From: Streptosporangium lutulentum
Lineage (GTDB): Bacteria; Actinomycetota; Actinomycetes; Streptosporangiales; Streptosporangiaceae
NCBI RefSeq assembly: GCF_030811455.1
Contig: NZ_JAUSQU010000001.1
Coordinates: 4,588,001 to 4,652,000, forward strand
Direction of reading: 5' to 3'
DNA length: 64,000 nt
Both the position numbers and the translations under genes were made by a program. The notes under the pieces are model-generated. The model was not told the DNA's origin. It worked only from the letters and a program-made list of their open reading frames with translations, and made no database searches. The stretch's first letter is position 1. Each line of letters begins with the position of its first letter. Positions 38,444 to 47,550 of this stretch are shown piece after piece.

Positions 38444-38650
38444 TGGCCTTCGGCTGCCCCGCACTGCTCTGCTCTGTCCTCCATCGCCTTGCATCGTCTT
38501 GCCTCGCCCTACCCTGCTCCACCCTGCCTCGCCCCGCCCTGCTCTGTCCCGCCCTGCCCCGCTCCGCCCTACCCTGCTCTGTCCCGCCCCGCCCTACCCT
38601 GCTCCGTCCCGCTCCGCCCCGCCCCGCCCTGCGCTGTGCTGCCTCGCCCG
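38444..38650. repeat. Polypyrimidine minisatellite
   Basis: About 200 bp consisting almost wholly of C and T with isolated G, built from imperfect 5-10-bp units such as ccgccctgctctgtc and ccgccctaccctgct. Frames through it give Pro/Ala/Leu/Ser low complexity. It lies between tRNA-Tyr and the GNAT gene. The remainder (38651-38783) shows no gene. Confidence 0.85.
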
Positions 38651-38783
38651 GTGGGATGAGGCGCGTCTTCGTACGCGGTGCAGGAGAGGCGAGTTCGCCG
38701 GGGCGGTGTCCGGTGGGTGCGCGGGGGCGGCGGTGGGCGGGCAAGTAGGTTGCTCGGAAGACGGTTTATCGAAAGGTGGCGGC

Positions 38784-39443
38784 GTGGAGGCGACGGGGAA
38801 CGGCCGGGATTGCCGGAGCGGGGTCTCGGTGGTCCTTCCCGGGGGTGTGGCTCCGGCGGTCCTTTCGGGAGGTGTGGCCCCGGCGGCCCTTGCGGGGAGG
38901 GTGAGGCTGAGCGGGCACGGGGTGGTGCTGCGGGAGTGGGAGGAGGGTGATCTGGCGGCGATGGTCGGGTTGTTCGACGACCCCGATGTGGCCTACTGGA
39001 CGCCGTTGGTCTCGCCGTTCGATCTGGAGGCCGCGCGGGTCTATCTGAAGCGGGCTCAGGAGAGGCGGGCGGCGGGAAAGCGGGTTCAGCTCGCCGTCAC
39101 CGTCGATGGGGGCGAGCCGATGGGCGAGGTGTTGCTGATGTTGAGCGAGCTGAACCTGGATGTCGCGGAGATCGGTTATGCCGTGGGGGCGGCGTACCGG
39201 GGGCGGGGGCTGGCCGCACGGGCGGTGCGGGTGATGACGGGTTTCGCTCGTGACACCGTGGGTGTCTCGCGGTTGTTGCTGGAGATCGAGGCCGAGAATG
39301 CCGCGAGCGCGGGGGTGGCTCGGGCGGCCGGCTATCGCCTGACGGAGGCGCCGCCGATCCCGGCCGAGGAGAAGGGGCGCCGGATCTCCTTGCAGACGTG
39401 GGAGTACGACCAGGCGTCGATCGGGGTCGGTCCGCGCGGGTGA
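38784..39443 (+). CDS. RimJ/RimL-type GNAT acetyltransferase
   Basis: About 219 residues. After a Gly/Val-rich N-terminal stretch of about 45 residues, the GNAT domain starts at VRLSGHGVVLREWEEGDLAAM and carries the acetyl-CoA motif IGYAVGAAYRGRGLAARAV and the LLLEIEAENAASAGVARAAGY end motif of the RimJ/RimL family (protein or small-molecule N-acetylation). GTG at 38784 has AAGG 7 nt upstream; the frame continues into the pyrimidine repeat, which I exclude. A start closer to the domain is possible. Confidence 0.8.
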   Translation: MEATGNGRDCRSGVSVVLPGGVAPAVLSGGVAPAALAGRVRLSGHGVVLREWEEGDLAAMVGLFDDPDVAYWTPLVSPFDLEAARVYLKRAQERRAAGKRVQLAVTVDGGEPMGEVLLMLSELNLDVAEIGYAVGAAYRGRGLAARAVRVMTGFARDTVGVSRLLLEIEAENAASAGVARAAGYRLTEAPPIPAEEKGRRISLQTWEYDQASIGVGPRG

Positions 39444-39658
39444 GGTGGACGCCGTCGGCTCGTGGGGGTGGGTGGACGGCGTCGATCTGGCGGTGCCCGT
39501 AGAGGGTCGTCCGGTGGGATCAGGGGGCTGGGGCCGTGACCGGGTCCCTCGCCTTTTGTAAAGGCGAGGGGTGTGCCGGGCGGCTGGGGGGTTCGGTGTG
39601 GATCCGGCCGTTCGGGCGGGGTGGTGGTCGTGGTCTGACGGTGGTCTCTGGGTGGTTT

Positions 39659-40102
39659 CTACCAGCCGGCTGGTTTGTTGACCTTCCAGGAAAGGGGCCA
39701 CGCGCCGTTTTTGTTCGTGTAGAGCTGAATGACGACGAATTCACTCTCGTATGAGCTGATTGTTCGAGTGGTCCACACCCCGTTGCACTCTTTGGCGGTC
39801 GGAGAGTCGGGGTCGCCCAGCAGATGAATGCTCATTCTGGCGCAGTAGCCGTCGCCGGGGCCTGTGTCGATCAGCTGCGCCTTTACCGTTGCCGTGTAGT
39901 ACGGTTTCCCCGCTTTCTTACTCCAGATGACGAAGCCGTTCCGTATCCTGGCCACGACCTTTCCGTTCACCGTGAAGGATTTGTCGGGAAAGCGGACGGT
40001 CGCGGTGGTGCCGGCGGTGTTCGCCCATGCGGCCGATGGTGCCACGAGAAACGCCGACAGCATCGCTCCGGCAACGAGCGCGCCTTTCCAGGTTTTTCCC
40101 AC
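39659..40102 (-). CDS. Small secreted protein of unknown function
   Basis: 147 residues with a clear Sec signal peptide (MGKTWKGALVAGAMLSAFLV, cleavage near AWA-NT about 28). The mature part is beta-rich with two Cys (about 85 and 104) that could form one disulfide, and many Trp/Tyr/Lys. It starts with ATG about 60 nt from an AT-rich stretch (40165-40215) likely to contain its promoter. It does not resemble a family I know. Confidence 0.7.
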   Translation of the reverse strand: MGKTWKGALVAGAMLSAFLVAPSAAWANTAGTTATVRFPDKSFTVNGKVVARIRNGFVIWSKKAGKPYYTATVKAQLIDTGPGDGYCARMSIHLLGDPDSPTAKECNGVWTTRTISSYESEFVVIQLYTNKNGAWPLSWKVNKPAGW

Positions 40103-40484
40103 GAACGTGCCTCCCGTATGAGGTGCTTGTGTAAATTCGCCCTATAGGCGACCCCGTTTCGCAAGTCAGGCTATACAACAATTTATGCCAAATAAAGGGA
40201 AATACGATGTTTATGGTGTCGTGTGCCTGGGGTAAGGAGGCGGCCTCTCCCCCGGGCCTGTCGATCCCCTGTTGAGGGATCCGACCCTTATCGGATGACC
40301 CGGCCCTGACCGGAAGCCCTCCCCGCCGGTGGAACGGCCGGCGAGAGCCGGGGTGGCGTGTCCCTGTCGGCAAGGCCGCTCCGGGGACCGATCCCATGTC
40401 GCCCGGAGCCCTCCAGGCAGACGTCACCTCACCGAACAGCCGCCGCGGGCCCCGTGAAGGCTCCGCGAGACCCGGGGAGAGCCC
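40103..40484. other. Spacer left of the IS region, no gene seen
   Basis: About 380 bp. 40165-40215 is unusually AT-rich for this chromosome (TATACAACAATTTATGCC) and probably holds the secreted-protein promoter. The remainder is GC-rich with dyads and no supported gene. Confidence 0.4.
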
Positions 40485-40547
40485 TGGAAAGCCCGGGGAG
40501 AGGTCTGGAAAGCCCGGGGAGAGGTCTGGAAGGCCCTGAGAGGCACC
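40485..40547. repeat. Three tandem 21-bp repeats
   Basis: Units start at 40485, 40506 and 40527. The first two are identical; the third is degenerate. Confidence 0.88.
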
Positions 40548-40656
40548 GGCTTCCCGGGCCACCCCACGTCAGGGGGCGGGACGAACCGCGGCCGGCCTCT
40601 TCGCCATTGGCCGCGGACGAGGTTGAGGCCGGACGTGCCCGGAGGGGATCCGGTGA

Positions 40657-40727
40657 CTTGAGCGCCTGCTGGGCGTTCTGCTCCACCAGCAGCACCGTGG
40701 TGCCACGACGGTTGATCTCCGCGATGA
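40657..40727 (-). pseudogene. Exact 71-bp copy of a livF internal fragment
   Basis: These 71 bases match 31365-31435 of livF base for base and in the same orientation, encoding IAEINRRGTTVLLVEQNAQQ. The flanks on both sides are unrelated to livF. The copy ends 25 bp before the left end of the IS982-like element. No start or stop of livF is included, so it is a gene fragment with no product. Confidence 0.93.
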
Positions 40728-41240
40728 CGACCTCGCCGCCTTCTCGAGACGAGACGAGTAAGTCCGATGTGATCAGTGGTCGTAGGCGATCAGCGAGCGG
40801 GTGACCGGGGCTCCGGTCTTGTTGTTGTGCCAGATTGCCGCGGCCATCGCCAGGATGCGCTGGGCGACGCGGACGGCGACGCCCTCGAAGGTCCGTCCGC
40901 CGTGTTGTTCCAGGTCGAGTTGGCCTTTGAGAGTGTCGTTGACCGACTCGATGAGCTGGCGGACCTTCTTGAGCATTGGCTCGCCGTGCCGCTGTTTCTC
41001 CCGCTTGCGGGAGGGACACAGCAGGTCGATGCCGTGGGCGGCGAGTTCCTTCTCAAAAGGCTTGGAGGCGAAACCCTTGTCGCAGATGAGCAGAATGCCC
41101 TCGCGTTCGGCGATCAGGCCGGCATCGACCTCGAGCATCGCGGCCAGCACCTCCCGCTCGCCGATCTTCGGGTTGGCCAGCGCCCATAAGATCGGCATGC
41201 CGGTCGGGGTGCACACCAGATACAGCCGCAGGCCCCCAGA

Positions 41241-42673
41241 GAGCAATGATCGAAACCTGTGGATCTGCCGGGGAGGGGTGTACCTTCCCGGATCATCCGA
41301 TGATGGTTTCGAGATAAGGCCGACGTTGGCGCGTCGGTCGGGAAGGCACACCCGTGCCGCTCACCGTAGTGCCCGAACCGCCCGCTGACGACAGCTCATC
41401 GACGGCCGCCGCCTCCTCGTTGATCGATGAGATCGTCCGTGAGGGCGCCCGTAAGATGCTGGCCGCCGCGTTGCAGGCCGAGGTGGACGCCTACATCGCC
41501 GCCTTCGCTGACGAGCGCGATGCGGCCGGTCGCCGTCTGGTGGTGCGTAACGGCTCCCATCAGCCGCGCGAGATCCTCACCGCGGCCGGCGCGATCGAGG
41601 TCACGGCCCCGCGCGTCAACGACAAGCGCATCGACGAGCAGACGGGTGAGCGTCAGCGGTTCTCCTCATCGATCCTGCCGGCCTGGGCGCGTAAGACCCC
41701 GCAGGTCAGCGAGGTGTTGCCGCTGTTGTACCTGCACGGCCTGTCCTCGGGCGATTTCATCCCCGCGCTGGGCCAATTCCTCGGCTCGACCGCGGGCCTG
41801 TCCGCGCCGGTGATCACTCGTCTGACCGAGACCTGGAAGGGCGAGCAGCGCGCGTTTGCCGCCCGCGACCTGTCCGGCGCCGACTACGTCTACCTGTGGG
41901 TCGACGGCATCCACGTCAACATCCGGCTGGAGGAGCACAAGCTGTGCCTGCTGGTGATGATCGGGGTGCGCGCTGATGGCCGCAAGGAACTCGTCGCGCT
42001 GAGCGACGGCTATCGGGAGTCGGCTGAGTCGTGGGCCGATCTGCTGCGCGATGCCAAAAGGCGCGGGATGCGGGCGCCGGTGCTGGCGATGGGGGACGGT
42101 GCGCTGGGGTTCTGGTCCGCGCTTCGGGAGGTGTTTCCGCAGGCCAGAGAGCAGAGGTGTTGGTTTCACAAGATCGCTAATGTGCTGGGGGCGCTGCCGA
42201 AGTCCGCTCACCCCGCAGCGAAGAAGGCCCTGGCCGAGATCTGGAACGCCGAGGACAAAAACCATGCCCAGGCCGCGGTCAAGGGCTTCCAGGCCGCCTA
42301 CGGCGCCAAGTATCCCAAGGCCGTGACCAAGGTGGTCGACGACCTCGAGGAGCTGCTCGCCTTCTATGACTTCCCGGCCGAGCACTGGGTGCACCTACGC
42401 ACGACCAACCCGATCGAGTCGACCTTCGCCACCGTCCGGCACCGCACCAAGGTCACCAAGGGGCCCGGCTCACGCGCTGCCGGGCTGGCCATGGCGTTCA
42501 AGCTGATCGAGTCCGCCCAGGCCCGCTGGCGCGCGGTCAACGCCCCTCATCTGGTCGCGCTGGTCCGCGCCGGGGCGACCTTCACCGGCGGCAAGCTCGT
42601 CGAACGACCCGACGACCACGTCCCATCCGCAGCCGCTTAAAAGATCTTGATCCACAGGTATTGACGATTGCTC
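41241..42673 (+). mobile_element. IS256-family insertion sequence, intact
   Basis: 1,433 bp. Terminal inverted repeats of 25 bp match at 21 positions (41241-41265 and 42649-42673, starting gagcaat). The flanks are gccccaga at 42674-42681 and gcccccaga at 41232-41240, an 8-bp target duplication with one extra G on the left. It encodes a full-length Mutator-type transposase, so it may be active. Confidence 0.93.
41354..42640 (+). CDS. IS256-family (Mutator) transposase
   Basis: 428-residue transposase with an intact DDE triad: Asp in YLWVDGIHVN, Asp in LAMGDGALGFW followed by the C/D-H region CWFHKIANVL, and Glu in TTNPIESTFATVR. The N-terminal region includes REILTAAGAIEVTAPRVND, typical of the family. 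GTG start. Length and motifs are complete, so it could mobilise this element and relatives elsewhere in the genome. Confidence 0.95.
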   Translation: MPLTVVPEPPADDSSSTAAASSLIDEIVREGARKMLAAALQAEVDAYIAAFADERDAAGRRLVVRNGSHQPREILTAAGAIEVTAPRVNDKRIDEQTGERQRFSSSILPAWARKTPQVSEVLPLLYLHGLSSGDFIPALGQFLGSTAGLSAPVITRLTETWKGEQRAFAARDLSGADYVYLWVDGIHVNIRLEEHKLCLLVMIGVRADGRKELVALSDGYRESAESWADLLRDAKRRGMRAPVLAMGDGALGFWSALREVFPQAREQRCWFHKIANVLGALPKSAHPAAKKALAEIWNAEDKNHAQAAVKGFQAAYGAKYPKAVTKVVDDLEELLAFYDFPAEHWVHLRTTNPIESTFATVRHRTKVTKGPGSRAAGLAMAFKLIESAQARWRAVNAPHLVALVRAGATFTGGKLVERPDDHVPSAAA

Positions 42674-43164
42674 GCCCCAGAAGAACCGGGAGTGTGAGGC
42701 GCAGTAGCCATAGCCGGCCCAGCCGGCCAGGTTCGAGCGCTGCACGGTTGGGCGCGACATCCCGCACGGCACCGGTGTGGAGTCAACGATCCAGTGGTTG
42801 TCGAACCAAAAGTCGCTGTCGGTGGCCAGCTCCCGGATCATCTGCTTGACCAGGGGCAATGCCGCGCGCAGGCGTTTGTTGTAGCCCGACTGCTGCGGCA
42901 GGTACGGGAACATGCCGGACAGGTGCGTGCGGGCGAAGCGCAGCCAGCGGGCCTCGGAGTGGTGACCGAGCAGCGCCTGGGCCACCGCTAGGCAGACGAG
43001 CTCGGAGTCGCTGAGCAGCGGCGGCCTGCCCATCGATCGGCTTCCTCCGATCTTGTCGTCGATCTTCACATATAGTGCGGTCAAGAGGGTGTTCAGGTCT
43101 TGCGTCACAACATGATCTTGAACGCCCTCTCTTCATGCCCGGTCACCGGCCCCAGACATCGGAC

Positions 43165-43260
43165 TTACTCGTCGAGGGCCGGCAGGCGGCGAGGCGTCTC
43201 CTTCGAGATCTCTCGGAAGAGCGCGTGGACCGGGAACGCGGTGGTCGCCGTCGTGGTCAT
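43165..43260 (-). pseudogene. Possible gene remnant truncated by the IS982-like element
   Basis: From an ATG at 43260 the frame MTTTATTAFPVHALFREIS continues with strongly GC3-biased codons and stops at a TAA supplied by the inverted repeat of the IS. It looks like the 5' end of a gene cut by the insertion, but is only 31 codons and matches no family I recognise. The rest of the 43174-43447 spacer shows no gene. Confidence 0.3.
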
Positions 43261-43447
43261 ACACCCGTGCCATCCGGCCGGACGGCTGCCGTACCGGCGG
43301 TTGTCGGCCGTCTCGGCGGGCCGGGGGCCCGGCCGGTGTGCCGGGCGCGCTGTTCGATCTGACGATGTATGTCGGTGAGTGCGGGGCGGGTACGCCATAC
43401 GAGCACGGGGCCACCGCCGAAGCGATGACCCCGTGGGGACGAGCGTG

Positions 43448-44878
43448 TCAGGCGGGGTTCGAGACCGCCGAACCGATGGTGTGGACGCGCAGCGCGTTGG
43501 TGGAGCCGGCCGTCCCGGGAGGGGATCCGGCGACGATGACGACCTTGTCGCCCTTCTCGAAGCGGGAGTTGGCCAGCAGCGAGGCCTCGACCTGGCGGAC
43601 CATGTCGTCGGTGTGGTGGACGAACGGCACCTCGAAGGTCTCCACGCCCCAGATCAGCGCGAGCTGGTTGCGGATCTCGGGGGCGGAGGTGAAGGCCAGC
43701 AGCGGGATCGGCGAGCGATAGCGGGCCAGGCGGCGGGCGGTCTCACCGGACATGGTGAACGCCACCAGCGCCTTGGCGCCGACGATGGCGCCGACCTCGG
43801 CCGCGGCACGGGCGATGGCGCCGCCGGTGGTCTCCGGCAGCCGGTCGAGGCTGTGGGTGGCCTGCAGCGAGGTCTTCTCCGCGGTCGTGGCGATGCGGCT
43901 CATCGTCTCGACGGCCGCGATCGGGTAGTTGCCGACCGAGGTCTCACCGGAGAGCATGACCGCGTCGGCGCCGTCCATGACGGAGTAGGCGACGTCGGAG
44001 GCCTCCGCGCGGGTGGGGCGCGGGGCGGTGATCATCGATTCGAGCATCTGGGTGGCGACGATGACCGGGCGGGCCTTCTCGCGGCACAGCTCGATGGCGC
44101 GCCTCTGCACGATGGGCACCTCTTCGAGGGGCAGCTCGACGCCGAGGTCGCCGCGGGCGACCATGATGCCGTCGAAGGCCTCGACGATCGCCGGGAGCCG
44201 CTCGACGGCCTGCGGCTTCTCGATCTTGGCGAGCAGCGGGAGGCGGATGCCCTCCTGCTCCATGATGTTGCGCACCACGTCGGCGTCGGAGGGACGGCGG
44301 ACGAAGGAGAGGGCGATCATGTCGCAGCCGGTGCGCAGGGCCCAGCGCAGGTCGGTCTCGTCCTTGTCGGTGAGGACCGGGGCGCTGACGTTGACGCCCG
44401 GCAGGTTGATGCCCTTGTTGTCGGAGATCATTCCGCCGACGAGCACGCGGGTGGTGACGCGCTGGCCGTCGACGCCGGTCACCTCCAGGTGGACGCGGCC
44501 GTCGTCGACGAGGATGCTGTCGCCGGGGCTGACGTCCTTGGGGAGGCCGAGGTAGGTCGTGGAGACCTGCTCACGGTTGCCGGGAAGGTCTTCGGTGGTG
44601 ATGACGAAGACGTCGCCGAAGCCGAGGCGGACGGGCCCCTCCTCGAATCTACCGACCCGGATCTTGGGGCCCTGTAGGTCGGCGAGCACGCCTACGCCAC
44701 GACCGAGCTCGGCGGCAGCCTCCCTCACCCTGTCGTAAACCTCCTTGTGCAGCTCATGGCTGCCATGGCTGAGGTTGAAACGGGCCACGTCCATACCCGC
44801 CACGATGAGTTCGCGGAGGCGTTCGGGAGAGGAGGTGGCGGGGCCGAGGGTGCAGACGATTTTCGCGCGACGAGTCAC
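43448..44878 (-). CDS. pyk: Pyruvate kinase
   Basis: 476-residue glycolytic enzyme converting phosphoenolpyruvate and ADP to pyruvate and ATP. Motifs: N-terminal TRRAKIVCTLGPA, substrate/metal loop NLSHGSHE, catalytic AKIEKPQAVE (Lys and Glu), DGIMVARGDLGVE and ATQMLESMI, and a C-terminal regulatory domain. The GTG at 44878 gives the canonical start; a frame to 44926 adds 16 unlikely residues. It stands alone beside the IS region. Confidence 0.96.
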   Translation of the reverse strand: MTRRAKIVCTLGPATSSPERLRELIVAGMDVARFNLSHGSHELHKEVYDRVREAAAELGRGVGVLADLQGPKIRVGRFEEGPVRLGFGDVFVITTEDLPGNREQVSTTYLGLPKDVSPGDSILVDDGRVHLEVTGVDGQRVTTRVLVGGMISDNKGINLPGVNVSAPVLTDKDETDLRWALRTGCDMIALSFVRRPSDADVVRNIMEQEGIRLPLLAKIEKPQAVERLPAIVEAFDGIMVARGDLGVELPLEEVPIVQRRAIELCREKARPVIVATQMLESMITAPRPTRAEASDVAYSVMDGADAVMLSGETSVGNYPIAAVETMSRIATTAEKTSLQATHSLDRLPETTGGAIARAAAEVGAIVGAKALVAFTMSGETARRLARYRSPIPLLAFTSAPEIRNQLALIWGVETFEVPFVHHTDDMVRQVEASLLANSRFEKGDKVVIVAGSPPGTAGSTNALRVHTIGSAVSNPA

Positions 44879-44956
44879 GGATCCCACCCTAATTGGTACA
44901 GACCACTGGGTTGTGACGTTAGTCATGACGGCGATAAAAAACTGGGTTACATAAAG

Positions 44957-45361
44957 CTACCCCTGGTGAACGGGAGGTGGCCGATCGGTTCCGGCCTTCC
45001 GACGGGGATGCGGGCGGCGTCTCCACAGGTGACCGAGCCAGGAGACGAGCACGAGGATCACCACGCCGAGGCGTACCAGGTTCGTGTGCTCCTCGGGATA
45101 GACGATCCCCTCGATGTAGTGGTCGATGAACCCGCCGGGGGGCAGCCCCCGCTCTCCCGCGTTGCGCCTGCCCCAGTCTTCCGCGACGGTCAGGGGGCAT
45201 TCGACGCCGGTCACGACGGAGGTGAGCCCCCATGCCGCGACGGCCAGGTGTGCCCAGATCAGGCGCGGCCACCGCCAGGCGAGGAACCCGCCGACGGCCA
45301 TGAAGACCAGGAAGAGGAAGTGCACCACCATCGCGGCTTCCCCGATGAGGCGATAGCCCAT
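44957..45361 (-). CDS. DUF2784 membrane protein
   Basis: 134 residues with three to four membrane helices and a conserved loop, ECPLTVAEDWGRRNAGERG followed by GFIDHYIEGIVYP, which is diagnostic of DUF2784. Function unknown. The tail is Arg/Pro-rich and cytoplasmic. ATG start. Located upstream of pyk on the same strand with 78 bp between, so might be co-transcribed with it. Confidence 0.85.
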   Translation of the reverse strand: MGYRLIGEAAMVVHFLFLVFMAVGGFLAWRWPRLIWAHLAVAAWGLTSVVTGVECPLTVAEDWGRRNAGERGLPPGGFIDHYIEGIVYPEEHTNLVRLGVVILVLVSWLGHLWRRRPHPRRKAGTDRPPPVHQG

Positions 45362-45677
45362 GACACGACCGTAGATCCTGACCGGGGCCTCTGTCGCCCG
45401 TTCTCCGGGCGGTACTTCGCGGGCCGGTCCGGGCGGTGGCGGGTAAGGGTGATTTTGGCGTATCCAGACTCGGGCGTGACCTGCGAGGCCCCCTGTCTCC
45501 GCCGCCGGCGCGATCGTCCGGCCGTCGCCCCACCCGGGCCGCCGTCCCCCGCCACCGAACCGGCTGTGTCACTGAGCCGGCTGTGTCACTGAGCCGGCGG
45601 GCCGCTGCCGCCGATCGCCGGGCCGGCGATCGCCGGGCCGCCGGCCGCCCGGGGCCGGGCGGCCGGTCACGGAGCGC
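45362..45677. other. Spacer between DUF2784 and subtilase genes
   Basis: 316 bp of very GC-rich sequence with no supported gene. The right half contains the short duplications listed separately plus GC-rich dyads (45630-45665) that may terminate subtilase transcription. Confidence 0.4.
45560..45640. repeat. Short tandem duplications downstream of the subtilase
   Basis: A 17-bp unit (ccggctgtgtcactgag) is repeated exactly at 45560-45576 and 45577-45593. A 14-bp unit cgatcgccgggccg follows at 45612-45625 and 45627-45640. Confidence 0.85.
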
Positions 45678-47387
<1,710 letters not shown>

Positions 47388-47498
47388 CAATCCTCCGCAC
47401 CTGGGCCGACCAAGGGAAACCACCGTTAAGGCATGCGACCGGCCAAATAATCCGCCCGCCGGTACCGCCCCCATCACCGTACGGCAGGAAAAGCGATA

Positions 47499-47542
47499 CC
47501 GGTGTTGCCGGTACGGCATGCATGCCGTACCGGCAACACCGG
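47499..47542 (-). terminator. 44-bp perfect palindrome after gltD
   Basis: Bases 47499-47520 and 47521-47542 are exact reverse complements with no spacer; the centre is CATGCATG. It starts 9 nt past the gltD stop and precedes the subtilase gene on the same strand, so it is most likely the gltBD terminator. A T-run is absent. A regulator binding site is an alternative. Confidence 0.75.
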
Positions 47543-47550
47543 CGATGTCG

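Larger units (their letters stand above)
40773..43108 (-). pseudogene. IS982-like transposase, disrupted
   Basis: DDE transposase split in two. The N-terminal part (43108 down to 42674) starts MTQDLNTLLTALYVKIDD and contains the first catalytic Asp in WIVDSTPVP. The C-terminal part (41240 to 40773) contains the second Asp in LLICDKGF and the Glu in RQLIESVNDTLKGQ. Removing the IS256 element and one 8-bp target copy rejoins SRFFWG to LRLYLVC, given that the left target copy has one extra G. The original protein would be about 300 residues. Confidence 0.88.
40753..43173 (-). mobile_element. IS982-like element interrupted by an IS256-family element
   Basis: 18-bp perfect terminal inverted repeats (40753-40770 and 43156-43173; gacgagtaagtccgatgt) bound a transposase gene read on the minus strand. 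Without the inserted element the length is about 980 bp, typical for IS982. A second element sits inside the transposase, so this copy cannot move by its own enzyme. No convincing target duplication is seen outside the repeats (at most 2 bp). Confidence 0.85.

Noticed and set aside
38403-38783. N-terminal extension of the GNAT protein through the pyrimidine tract
   Set aside because: The peptide is pure low complexity; the GTG at 38784 has its own ribosome site.
40429-41019. 196-codon open frame containing LivF-like residues
   Set aside because: It joins the 71-bp livF copy to IS and repeat sequence in one frame by chance; no start or domain supports a protein.
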